From JBDREW01 sp043819385 (lineage in GTDB: Bacteria > Patescibacteriota > Minisyncoccia > Minisyncoccales > GWA2-38-27), in NCBI GenBank assembly GCA_043819385.1, contig JBDREW010000036.1:1-9750 (forward strand): a stretch of 9,750 nucleotides of DNA. Direction: 5' to 3'. Every line of letters starts with the position of its first letter. The first letter of the stretch is position 1. Made by a program: the position numbers and the translations under genes. Of this stretch, positions 1-7,389 are shown one piece after another. The notes below the pieces were generated by a model, which saw only the letters and a list, made by a program, of their open reading frames with translations, was not told where the DNA came from and searched no databases.

Positions 1-44
1 AGAAATATTAAAAATTAATAATTAAATATAAAAAATTTAAAAAT
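1..44 (+). other. AT-only leader upstream of the first gene
   Basis: This short non-coding stretch is almost entirely A and T (one G, at position 2) and has stops in all forward frames. It ends directly at the ATG of the methyltransferase gene without a Shine-Dalgarno motif. A TATAAA-like string sits around 27-32, but in such sequence it is expected by chance and no -35 partner can be judged because the window begins here. It could be a promoter region or an ordinary intercistronic spacer; the sequence does not decide. Confidence 0.35.
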
Positions 45-989
45 ATGAAATCAATTTTATTTAAATCTTTAACAAAAATTCGTCAAATACTTAAGAAAAT
101 AGGTGTAAGTAAAAAAATTCCAGGCGTTCTTCAAGTTCATAATTTTTTATATAGAATTTTTTGGCCATATAAAAATATAATTGAAATTCAAGGAAGTAAA
201 ATGAAAATTAATCCTAACGATGAATCTTTTAGTATGAGAGAAACTTTTGAAGGGTATGCTACTAATTTAATTCATGAAAAAACAACAACAAATTTATTTA
301 AAAAAATTGTAAAAAAGGGTAATGTCGTTGTTGACCTAGGAGCTAACATTGGATATTTTACTCTTTTAGCTGCTAAATTAGTTGGTCCTTCTGGGAAGGT
401 ATATGCTTTTGAACCAGAACCAAAGAATTTTAATTATTTAAAAGATAATATAAAGATTAATAATTACAATCATGTTTTTTTAAATCAAAAAGCAGTTTCT
501 GATAAACAAGGAATAACGAAGTTATTTATATGTTCTTATGATACTGGTCATCATACTATAAATCAAAACAAGGGGATTGAAGTATATAGTAGTGGAAGGG
601 AAATACAAGAAAAATCAATTGAAATTGAAACAATTATTCTTGATGATTTTTTAAGAGATAAAACAAATAAAGTAGATATTTTGAAAATAGATGTTGAAGG
701 AGCAGAATTATTAGCTGTAAAAGGAATGAAAGGGATTTTAGAAAAAAATAGGAATATTAAAATTCTGCTTGAATTTTTTCCTCTTCTTATTAAGGAAATG
801 GGAAGTTCTCCAAAAGAATTAATGAGAATACTTGTTAGAGAACATGGTTTTAATGTTTTTGTTGTTGGTCAGGATTATGCTATGAATGTAAATCCTTCAC
901 GAGAATTATTAAAAGTTAATAGTTTTAAGGAGATTACGGGATTTTTAAAAGAAGAATCTGACCATGTTAATCTTTTTTTAACAAGATAA
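45..989 (+). CDS. FkbM family SAM-dependent methyltransferase
   Basis: This 314-residue protein is a class I SAM methyltransferase of the FkbM type. The SAM-binding motif I is DLGANIG at residues 97-103, followed by the acidic ribose-binding end of strand 2 in FEPEP at 122-126. The FkbM signature IDVEGAE lies at 215-221. The first 90 residues are a basic, variable N-terminal extension with no clear signal peptide. FkbM enzymes usually O-methylate hydroxyls of sugars or polyketides; in a glycan locus, methylation of a sugar hydroxyl is the likely role, but the acceptor cannot be read from sequence. The ATG at 45 is preceded by A/T only, with no ribosome binding site. The next gene starts six bases after its TAA, so the two are probably co-transcribed. 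Family is confident; substrate is inference. Confidence 0.88.
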   Translation: MKSILFKSLTKIRQILKKIGVSKKIPGVLQVHNFLYRIFWPYKNIIEIQGSKMKINPNDESFSMRETFEGYATNLIHEKTTTNLFKKIVKKGNVVVDLGANIGYFTLLAAKLVGPSGKVYAFEPEPKNFNYLKDNIKINNYNHVFLNQKAVSDKQGITKLFICSYDTGHHTINQNKGIEVYSSGREIQEKSIEIETIILDDFLRDKTNKVDILKIDVEGAELLAVKGMKGILEKNRNIKILLEFFPLLIKEMGSSPKELMRILVREHGFNVFVVGQDYAMNVNPSRELLKVNSFKEITGFLKEESDHVNLFLTR

Positions 990-995
990 TTAAAT

Positions 996-1790
996 ATGAG
1001 TGAAGAAATAAAAGATATTTTAAATATTTTAAAAAAAGCAGGAAATAAAATTTTAGAAATTTATAAAAGAGATTATCAAATTAAAGAAAAGAAAGATAAA
1101 TCTTTAGTAACAGAAGCTGACTTAGAATCAGAAAAGATTATTTTAAATGGATTAAAAAAATATAGATATAAAATTATTTCAGAAGAAAAAGATGATAAAA
1201 TAAATATCTTAAATGATGAAAAAATATGGATTATTGATCCATTAGATGGAACACAAGATTTTTTAAATAAAACAGGAGAATTTTCTATAATGGTTGGTTT
1301 AATTGATAAAGGAGAACCAGTATTAGGAATTGTTTATCTTCCAGAAAAAGATATAACTTATTTTGCTGAAAAAGGAAAAGGAGCTTATTTGAAAAAAGGA
1401 AATAATAGCCCTATAAAATTAAAAGTTTCTAATGTATCTGATTTGAAAAATTCAAGATTTGGAGTTAGTAGATTTCATTTAGACCAAAAAACTAAGAATA
1501 TTATAGAAAATAATCTTATTAAAGAAACAAAATCAATGGGTAGTATTGGTATTAAATTAGGCGCAATTGCAGAAAACAAAGTAGATGTTTATTTAACTTT
1601 TAGCGATAGAATCTGTAAATGGGATACTTGTGCTCCAGAAGTTATTTTAAAAGAAGCTGGTGGGACAATAACTGATTTAAAAGGAGAAAAATTGCTATAT
1701 ATTGGAAAAGAAATTAGAAATTTAAAAGGCATATTAGCTACTAATGGAATTCTTCATAAAAAATTAAAACATATAATACAGAACACATAA
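996..1790 (+). CDS. cysQ: CysQ-like 3'(2'),5'-bisphosphate nucleotidase (inositol monophosphatase fold)
   Basis: This 264-residue protein is a complete Mg-dependent, Li-sensitive-type phosphatase of the inositol monophosphatase superfamily. The metal and catalytic residues are visible: VTEAD at 38-42, SEE at 62-64, DPLDGT at 81-86, and the second motif WD at 209-210 with EAGG at 220-223. GSIGIKLGAIAE (182-193) resembles the corresponding segment of CysQ proteins. The family includes inositol monophosphatases, fructose bisphosphatases and CysQ, which splits 3'-phosphoadenosine 5'-phosphate (PAP) into AMP and phosphate in the cytoplasm. The CysQ assignment rests mainly on context: the next genes include two sulfotransferases, which release PAP, and a PAPS-forming fusion enzyme. 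An inositol or histidinol phosphatase is the main alternative. The start lies six bases after the previous stop and its own TAA is one base before the next ATG. Confidence 0.82.
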   Translation: MSEEIKDILNILKKAGNKILEIYKRDYQIKEKKDKSLVTEADLESEKIILNGLKKYRYKIISEEKDDKINILNDEKIWIIDPLDGTQDFLNKTGEFSIMVGLIDKGEPVLGIVYLPEKDITYFAEKGKGAYLKKGNNSPIKLKVSNVSDLKNSRFGVSRFHLDQKTKNIIENNLIKETKSMGSIGIKLGAIAENKVDVYLTFSDRICKWDTCAPEVILKEAGGTITDLKGEKLLYIGKEIRNLKGILATNGILHKKLKHIIQNT

Positions 1791-1791
1791 T

Positions 1792-2712
1792 ATGGAATAT
1801 AAAGATAACAATTTTAAAATAGAGTTTATGATTATTGGTGCTCCAAAGTCAGCTACTACTTGGATTGCTAAGTGTCTTGATGAACATAGTGATCTTTCTG
1901 TTCCTAATTTAAGGCCAGAATATTTTTTAGATAAAAAAAATTCAATAGAAAAATATAAAGATGGATTTAAAAAATCTTTACCTAATCAAATTAAGGGAAT
2001 GGATTTTCCAAATTTTTTGTTTTTTGGAGAAAAAGTTATAAATAAAATTAAAAACCATAATCTTGATATGAAATTAATAGTTTGTTTAAGAAATCCTATT
2101 GAAAGAGCTTATTCTCATTATTTGTTTAGTAGATCTATGGGAAATGAATATAGAAAAACTTTTGAAAAAGCTTTAGAAGAAAATGAGCTTCCGTATTTTA
2201 TTGAAAAAGGATCTTATTATAAAGAAAGAGGATTTTATTATAAGCAAATTAAAAAATATCTTGAATATTTTCCTTTTGAGAATTTTCTTATTTTAATTTA
2301 TGAAGACATTAAAAAAGACCCTAAAGGTTTTATTCAGGGAATATATAAGTTTTTAAATGTAGATGCTAATTTTGAAACTCAAAGATTTTATCATAAATAC
2401 AATTATACGACTAAAAGAAAATTCATAATTCCATTTTTAAATAATGTTTTTGCCCGTGGTAGAGATTTTTTAAAAAACAGTAAATTTAAAATTATAAGGA
2501 AATTTTTTGCTTTCTTAATTAGAACTAAAATAGCAAATATTTTTGAAAAAATAGCTAGAGCTAATTCTAGAAGAAGATATTTTCTTGAAAGTAAGCCACT
2601 AGAGAAACCAGTAATGAATTCTTTAACAAGAGAATATTTATTATCTTTATATAAAACAGATATAGCTGACTTAGAAAAATTAATAAATAGAGATTTAAGT
2701 TTTTGGAAATAA
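1792..2712 (+). CDS. PAPS-dependent sulfotransferase, heparan-sulfotransferase-like type
   Basis: This 306-residue cytoplasmic protein has both PAPS-binding elements. The 5'-phosphosulfate loop is GAPKSATTW at residues 16-23, just after a short hydrophobic strand, with K19 as the expected catalytic/phosphate-binding lysine. The 3'-phosphate motif is LRNPIERAYSHY at 99-110, with R100 and S108 as the expected 3'-phosphate contacts. The C-terminal end, with an acidic helix and then NRDLSFW, is typical of bacterial members close to the heparan sulfotransferase type. It transfers a sulfuryl group from PAPS to a hydroxyl or amino group, releasing PAP. The acceptor is unknown; the neighbouring glycosyltransferases suggest a polysaccharide or lipid-linked sugar. 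There is no signal peptide, so action before export is likely. It begins one base after the phosphatase stop and ends two bases before the next ATG. The loop has A where many members have G. Confidence 0.9.
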   Translation: MEYKDNNFKIEFMIIGAPKSATTWIAKCLDEHSDLSVPNLRPEYFLDKKNSIEKYKDGFKKSLPNQIKGMDFPNFLFFGEKVINKIKNHNLDMKLIVCLRNPIERAYSHYLFSRSMGNEYRKTFEKALEENELPYFIEKGSYYKERGFYYKQIKKYLEYFPFENFLILIYEDIKKDPKGFIQGIYKFLNVDANFETQRFYHKYNYTTKRKFIIPFLNNVFARGRDFLKNSKFKIIRKFFAFLIRTKIANIFEKIARANSRRRYFLESKPLEKPVMNSLTREYLLSLYKTDIADLEKLINRDLSFWK

Positions 2713-2714
2713 TT

Positions 2715-4031
2715 ATGAAAAAAAAGGTTTTAATTATTGCTAATTTATTTCATGCTTCTCCAAGAATTCCGGCAATATCTAAATACTTGTCTGATTTTGA
2801 CTGGGAACCAACTATTGTTACAACGCCGATTAAAGATGATTTTAAAAATCTTTTAGCCTTTCCAGATGATTTTAAAAATAAAGTAAGGATTATAGAGGTT
2901 GGATATAAGGGAGATATTTTTTGGTTTTGGAGAAAGATATTTAAAATATTCGGATTTAAATCTAATAAAAGTATTTTAAATCAAACAAAAGAAAAAATAA
3001 ATATTTTTTCTAAAAAATCATTTTTAGATTATATTTTAAAATTTTATCTTACTTTATTTGCCTATCCTGATTCAGAAAAGAATTGGAAAAAACCCGCTTT
3101 AAAAGTTCTTGATGATCTTTTCAAAAAAGAAAAATTTGATGCAGTAATTAGTAGTTCTTCACCTGTTACAACTCATATTATTGCTTCTAAATTAAAAGAG
3201 AAATATAATTTTTTATGGTTAGCTGATTTTCGTGATTTATGGACTCAAAATCATAATTATTCTTATTTTTGGTTTAGAAAATTTTTTGAAAAAAGATTAG
3301 AATTAAAAACATTAAAATTAGCAGACACTTTAATAAGTATTTCTGATCCTTTGACTGAAAAATTAAAAAGTTTTCATAAAAATAAAAAAACATATACAAT
3401 TACAAATGGTTTTGATCCAGAAAAAGTAAATTATCCATCTAATTTAGTTACAAAAAAATTTACAATTACTTATACTGGACAAATATATTCAAATAAACAA
3501 AATCCTCTTATTTTTTTAATTGCTTTAAAAAGTTTAATTTCTGAAAAAATTATAAATCCAATTGATATTGAAGTAAGATTTTATGGTCCTGAAATGGTTT
3601 GGTTAGACAAAAAAATTAAAGATTATGAATTATCAGATATTGTTAAGCAATATGGTAAAGTAAAAAGAGAAATTTCTTTAGAAAAACAAAGAGAATCTCA
3701 AATTTTACTTTTTCTAAAATGGGAAGATGAAAAACAAACAGGAGTTTATACCGGCAAGATATTTGAATATTTATCAAGCAGAAGACCAATTTTATCAACT
3801 GGCGGAGTAAAGGATGTAGTTTCTAATTTATTAAAAGAGACCAATGCTGGAATAGATGCATTAGATATTAGTCAAATTAAAGAATCTTTTAAAAATCTTT
3901 ATTTAGAATATAAAGAAAAAGGGGAAATAGAGTATAAAGGCGATTTAGAAAAAATTAATAAATATAATTATAAAAAAATAGCAGAAAGATTTTCTATACT
4001 TTTTGAAGATGGTGGTATGGACAATGTCTAA
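2715..4031 (+). CDS. GT-B fold glycosyltransferase, GT4-like
   Basis: From the ATG at 2715 this is a 438-residue protein of two Rossmann-like halves. The N-terminal half opens with the strand KKVLIIANLF and has ADFRDLW at 170-176, a segment common in this group of glycosyltransferases. The C-terminal half begins near ITNGFD (229-234) and ITYTGQIY (251-258), and the nucleotide-sugar region is GKIFEYLSSRRPIL at 347-360, corresponding to the E-rich donor motif of GT-B enzymes. No membrane segment is evident, so it should be cytosolic or membrane-associated and build part of the repeat unit. Donor and linkage cannot be predicted. An in-frame TTG at 2703 would add four residues and overlap the previous gene; the ATG two bases after that stop is preferred because MKKKVLII starts directly on the first beta strand. 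Confidence 0.82.
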   Translation: MKKKVLIIANLFHASPRIPAISKYLSDFDWEPTIVTTPIKDDFKNLLAFPDDFKNKVRIIEVGYKGDIFWFWRKIFKIFGFKSNKSILNQTKEKINIFSKKSFLDYILKFYLTLFAYPDSEKNWKKPALKVLDDLFKKEKFDAVISSSSPVTTHIIASKLKEKYNFLWLADFRDLWTQNHNYSYFWFRKFFEKRLELKTLKLADTLISISDPLTEKLKSFHKNKKTYTITNGFDPEKVNYPSNLVTKKFTITYTGQIYSNKQNPLIFLIALKSLISEKIINPIDIEVRFYGPEMVWLDKKIKDYELSDIVKQYGKVKREISLEKQRESQILLFLKWEDEKQTGVYTGKIFEYLSSRRPILSTGGVKDVVSNLLKETNAGIDALDISQIKESFKNLYLEYKEKGEIEYKGDLEKINKYNYKKIAERFSILFEDGGMDNV

Positions 4032-4053
4032 AAATGTGTTATTATTAAATATT

Positions 4054-5748
4054 ATGATTAATCCACATGGAGGAAAATTAATAAATAAAATTTTAAATTT
4101 TGAAAAAAAACAAGAAATTTTAAAAAGAGAAAGTTCATTTCAACGTATTATTTTAAATAAAGATCAAATCAAAGATGTAAAAAATATTAGTAGGGGAGTG
4201 TATTCTCCTTTAACCGGTTTTTTAAAAAAAGAAGATTTTGAGAAAGTAGTTAAAGAAATGAGATTAGAGAGTGGTATTGTTTGGTCTATACCTATTGTTT
4301 TAGATATTAGTGAGCAAGAACGAAATGATATTAAAAATGATAAAGACATTCTTTTGTATGATCAAAAAAATAATCTTGTTGCTATTTTAAAAAATATTGA
4401 AATTTTTTCATATAATAAAGATTTTTTTGTTGAAAATGTTTTTGGGACATTAGATAAAGAGCATCCAGGGGTAGAAGCAGTTTATTCTATGAAAGATTAT
4501 TTGATAGGTGGCGAAATATGGCTTATAGACAATTCAAAAGAAATTTTTCCAGAACATAATTTTTCTCCACAAGAAACAAGAGATATTTTTAATAAAAATG
4601 GATGGAAGACAATATCTGCTTTTCAAACAAGAAATGTTCCTCATTGTGGACATGAGTTTATTCAAAAACAAGCACTGAAAGAAACAGATGGTCTTTTAAT
4701 CCAGCCAGTAATTGGAGAGAAAAAAATATCTGATTTTAAAGATGAATATATTATAGCAAGTTATGAGATTTTGATTGATAAATATTATCCAAAAAATAAA
4801 ACATTTTTAGGAATACTTCCTTTGAAAATGCGTTATGCTGGTCCACGTGAAGCAATCTTTCACGCTATTATCAGAAAAAACTTTGGATGTACTCATTTTA
4901 TTGTTGGTAGAGATCATGCTGGAGTAGGAAATTATTATTCTCCTTTTGCATCTCAAGAAATTTTTGATCAATTTTCAAAAGATGAAATAGGCATTCAAAT
5001 TTTAAAATATCGGGAAGTTACTTATTGTGATTTAAATAAGAAACATACTTTTTTAAATGATTGTCCAGAAGAGAATAGGATTTCTTTTAGCGGGACAAAA
5101 CTTAGAAATTTTATAGAAAATAAGAAGCAACCACCAGAATATATTTTGCGGTCAGAAATTTATAATTTATTAATTAATAGTTCTAATTCTTTAGTAGATA
5201 ATATGTATAAAAATAACAATAAAAATCAAAAAGGATTTGTTTTATGGTTTACAGGTCTGTCTCAATCAGGAAAAACTACCACTGCTGATAGAGTTTATCA
5301 AAAATTAAGCGAAAGAGGATATAAAGTAGAAAGATTAGATGGAGATTTAGTCCGTGAACATTTAAGTAAAGATCTTGGTTTTTCAAAAGAAGATAGAAAC
5401 GAAAATATAAAAAGAGTAAGTTTTTTATCAAAACTTTTGAGCAGAAATAATGTTGGTGTCTTAGCTTCTTTTATTTCTCCTTATAAGTCTGAAAGAGATG
5501 GAGTGAGACAAGAAACAGAAAATTTTATTGAAGTATTTTGTAATTGTTCTTTAGAAGAGTGCGAACAACGTGATCAAAAAGGATTGTATCAGAAAGCAAG
5601 AAAGGGTGAGATTAAAAATTTTACAGGAATTTCAGACCCTTATGAACTTCCAGAAAATCCAGAAATTGAATTATTAACTAATGGGGATTTTATAGAAAGC
5701 AATACAGATAAAATAATTAAATATCTTGAAGAAAATAAATATATTTAA
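4054..5748 (+). CDS. sat-cysC: Bifunctional ATP sulfurylase / APS kinase (PAPS synthase)
   Basis: This 564-residue fusion makes the sulfate donor PAPS in two steps: ATP plus sulfate to APS, then phosphorylation of APS. Residues 1 to about 385 are ATP sulfurylase, starting MINPHGGKL and carrying QTRNVPHCGHE at 191-201 (the HxxH motif) and GRDHAGVG at 285-292. After a Asn/Lys-rich linker, residues from about 393 are APS kinase with P-loop GLSQSGKTT at 401-409, LDGD, the LGFSKEDR segment, ISPYKSERD and FTGISDPYE. The order, sulfurylase first, matches Aquifex-type and is opposite to animal PAPS synthases. Upstream in-frame starts exist (TTG 4003, ATG 4009, ATG 4024) and overlap the previous gene, but they add MSKNVLLLNI-like residues not expected in the family; MINPHGG resembles usual N-termini, so 4054 is chosen. 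QS replaces the usual GA in the P-loop, without losing K and T. Confidence 0.93.
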   Translation: MINPHGGKLINKILNFEKKQEILKRESSFQRIILNKDQIKDVKNISRGVYSPLTGFLKKEDFEKVVKEMRLESGIVWSIPIVLDISEQERNDIKNDKDILLYDQKNNLVAILKNIEIFSYNKDFFVENVFGTLDKEHPGVEAVYSMKDYLIGGEIWLIDNSKEIFPEHNFSPQETRDIFNKNGWKTISAFQTRNVPHCGHEFIQKQALKETDGLLIQPVIGEKKISDFKDEYIIASYEILIDKYYPKNKTFLGILPLKMRYAGPREAIFHAIIRKNFGCTHFIVGRDHAGVGNYYSPFASQEIFDQFSKDEIGIQILKYREVTYCDLNKKHTFLNDCPEENRISFSGTKLRNFIENKKQPPEYILRSEIYNLLINSSNSLVDNMYKNNNKNQKGFVLWFTGLSQSGKTTTADRVYQKLSERGYKVERLDGDLVREHLSKDLGFSKEDRNENIKRVSFLSKLLSRNNVGVLASFISPYKSERDGVRQETENFIEVFCNCSLEECEQRDQKGLYQKARKGEIKNFTGISDPYELPENPEIELLTNGDFIESNTDKIIKYLEENKYI

Positions 5749-5773
5749 TTTTAATTTTTAAATTTTTAAAATT
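5749..5773 (+). other. 25-base AT-only spacer with a tandem AATTTTTA
   Basis: This is the largest gap between genes inside the cluster and contains no G or C. The octamer AATTTTTA occurs twice in tandem at 5753-5760 and 5761-5768. It could carry an internal promoter element or simply be low-complexity spacer. No terminator-like GC stem is present, so read-through from the PAPS synthase gene into the deacetylase gene is likely. Confidence 0.4.
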
Positions 5774-6424
5774 ATGGAAAATAATTCAAAATTATTTGAA
5801 GGTAAAAAAATATTAGTCCTAGGAGCTCATCCTGATGATGTAGAGCTTGGCTGTGGGGGAGCAATAGCAAAACTTATTGAAGAAGGTCAAGAAGTTTTTT
5901 ATATTGTTTTTTCGAAATGTGAAAAATCAATTCCAGAAGGATTTCCTAAAAATATTTTAGAAGAAGAAGTTAAAAAGGCAGCAGGAAAATTAGGAATTAA
6001 AAAAGAAAACATTAAAGTTCTTAGTTATCCAGTAAGAGACTTTCCTCAATATCGTCAAGATATTTTAGAAGATTTAGTAAAATTAAGAAAAGAAATTAAT
6101 CCTGATATAATTTTTCTTCCATCTTCTTATGATTTTCATCAGGACCATATTACAATATATGAAGAGGGTTTAAGGGCTTTCAATCAAAGAACTATTTTAG
6201 GATATGAATTACCTTGGACTAATCGCTTCTTTGGTTATTCAGCTTTTATGGCTTTAGATGAAAAATATCTTGAAATTAAAATTGAAGCAATAAAAAATTA
6301 TGCTTCTCAATCTAAAAGAAAGTATATGAATTCAGAGTTTATTAAGGGTTGGGCTAATATGCGTGGAATGCAAAGTAATACAAAATATGCTGAAGCATTT
6401 GAAACGATTCAATTAAAATTATGA
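5774..6424 (+). CDS. PIG-L/LmbE family zinc-dependent N-deacetylase
   Basis: This 216-residue protein is a compact, complete member of the PIG-L/LmbE family, which removes acetyl groups from N-acetylglucosamine-type sugars (as in MshB, BshB and GPI synthesis). The zinc and catalytic motif GAHPDDVELG is at residues 17-26, with H19 and D22 as expected metal ligands and D21 as the likely base. The third ligand lies in the downstream motif HQDH at 122-125. It has no signal peptide or membrane segment, so it should act in the cytoplasm on a nucleotide sugar or a lipid-linked sugar. Its gene ends with ATGA shared with the start of a sulfotransferase, implying coupled translation. Together they could generate a free amine and then sulfate it, but deacetylation for another purpose (for example later re-acylation) is equally open. 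It has the only TGA stop in the window. Confidence 0.9.
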   Translation: MENNSKLFEGKKILVLGAHPDDVELGCGGAIAKLIEEGQEVFYIVFSKCEKSIPEGFPKNILEEEVKKAAGKLGIKKENIKVLSYPVRDFPQYRQDILEDLVKLRKEINPDIIFLPSSYDFHQDHITIYEEGLRAFNQRTILGYELPWTNRFFGYSAFMALDEKYLEIKIEAIKNYASQSKRKYMNSEFIKGWANMRGMQSNTKYAEAFETIQLKL

Positions 6425-7389
6425 AAAAAATAATTTTTATTGGTGGAACAGGAAGATCAGGTACTAATATTCTTTCTAAAATACTTCAAAATCATTCTCA
6501 AGCTACTGGATTAAAATTTGAATATAGGTTTGTTATTGATCCAGATGGTATTATTGATTTTTATAATAGTTATAGCGATATTTGGTCTCCTTATTTCGTA
6601 GATAAAAAAATAAAACGTTTAGAAAAGTTTTTGTCTGATTTAGCAGAGGATAAGTTTATTCATAAATTTGTGGCAAAAATATTAAAACCCATAAATAAAA
6701 ATGGGGTTATTTTATCTCCAAGAAAATATTCTGATTGGGAATTAGAAAAACATATTCCTAATTTTAAAAAATACACTAAAGAACTTATATCAGAACTTAA
6801 AGAATTTTCATATAAAGGAATATGGCCTGGAATGGAAAGTTATAAATTTTTTCCTCAAATGTATTATGGAAAACCAAAATCGCAAGAAGAAACAAGAAGC
6901 ATATTAAGTAGATTTTTGATTAAAGTTATAAATAGTTTATTAGAGAAAAATAATTCAGAGGTTTTTATTGAAGATAATACATGGAATATTCTTTTTGCTA
7001 AAGAACTTCTTGAACTTATTCCAGAAGCAAAAATTATACATATTTATAGGGACCCAAGAGATGTTATTTTTTCATTATCAAAACAAAGATGGGCTCCTAA
7101 AGATCTTAAAAAAACAATAAATTATTATAAAGATATTATTGAATTATGGTTTTCTATAAAATCAAAACTTAACCCTGATAGCTATTATGAATTTAAATTT
7201 GAAGATCTAATTGAATTTCCAGAAAAGAATATAAGAAATCTTTGCGATTTTATTGGATTAGATTATGAGCCAAATATGATTAATATTGATTTGACAAAAT
7301 CAAATAGTAATAAATTTTCTGAAACTCAGAAAGATGAAATAAATAATATTTTATCTCATATCATAATTAAACTTGGGTATAATGAATAA
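6421..7389 (+). CDS. Second sulfotransferase, divergent from the first
   Basis: This 322-residue protein opens directly with the strand MKKIIFIGG and a phosphosulfate-binding loop GTGRSGTNIL at residues 9-18, where R12 takes the place of the lysine seen in the upstream sulfotransferase. The 3'-phosphate motif IYRDPRDVIFSLS is at 208-220, with R210 and S218/S220 as candidate contacts. FEDLIEFPE, NLCDFIGLDYEP and the acidic C-terminus are typical of the Sulfotransferase_1/3 families. Between the motifs is a long lysine- and aromatic-rich insert (about 60-165), probably the acceptor-binding lid. It should use PAPS from the adjacent fusion enzyme. It is different enough from the 1792-2712 gene that the two probably sulfate different positions rather than being recent duplicates. 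The start overlaps the deacetylase stop by four bases. The RSGTN type is also seen in some uncharacterised kinase-like proteins, but the second motif supports sulfotransferase. Confidence 0.85.
   Translation: MKKIIFIGGTGRSGTNILSKILQNHSQATGLKFEYRFVIDPDGIIDFYNSYSDIWSPYFVDKKIKRLEKFLSDLAEDKFIHKFVAKILKPINKNGVILSPRKYSDWELEKHIPNFKKYTKELISELKEFSYKGIWPGMESYKFFPQMYYGKPKSQEETRSILSRFLIKVINSLLEKNNSEVFIEDNTWNILFAKELLELIPEAKIIHIYRDPRDVIFSLSKQRWAPKDLKKTINYYKDIIELWFSIKSKLNPDSYYEFKFEDLIEFPEKNIRNLCDFIGLDYEPNMINIDLTKSNSNKFSETQKDEINNILSHIIIKLGYNE

Noticed and set aside
2703..2714. TTG start adding four residues to the GT-B glycosyltransferase
   Set aside because: It overlaps the end of the sulfotransferase gene and adds residues before a beta strand that begins naturally at the ATG at 2715.
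4164..4349. 61-codon open frame on the minus strand
   Set aside because: It lies wholly inside the well-supported ATP sulfurylase domain, has no recognisable motif, and AT-rich coding sequence often leaves such antisense frames open.
5749..5773. Tandem AATTTTTA as an operator or repeat element
   Set aside because: In sequence with no G or C such octamers recur by chance, and similar A/T strings precede other starts in the window; kept only as a spacer note.
6419..6424. TGA at the end of the deacetylase as a recoded sense codon (glycine or tryptophan)
   Set aside because: All nine complete genes are open without in-frame TGA, glycine is written GGN and tryptophan TGG throughout, and the TGA is at the expected family length within an ATGA overlap.
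7373..7381. TTG start adding three residues to the GT2 gene
   Set aside because: The ATG at 7382 is three codons downstream, is the commoner start codon, and already gives a usual GT2 N-terminus.
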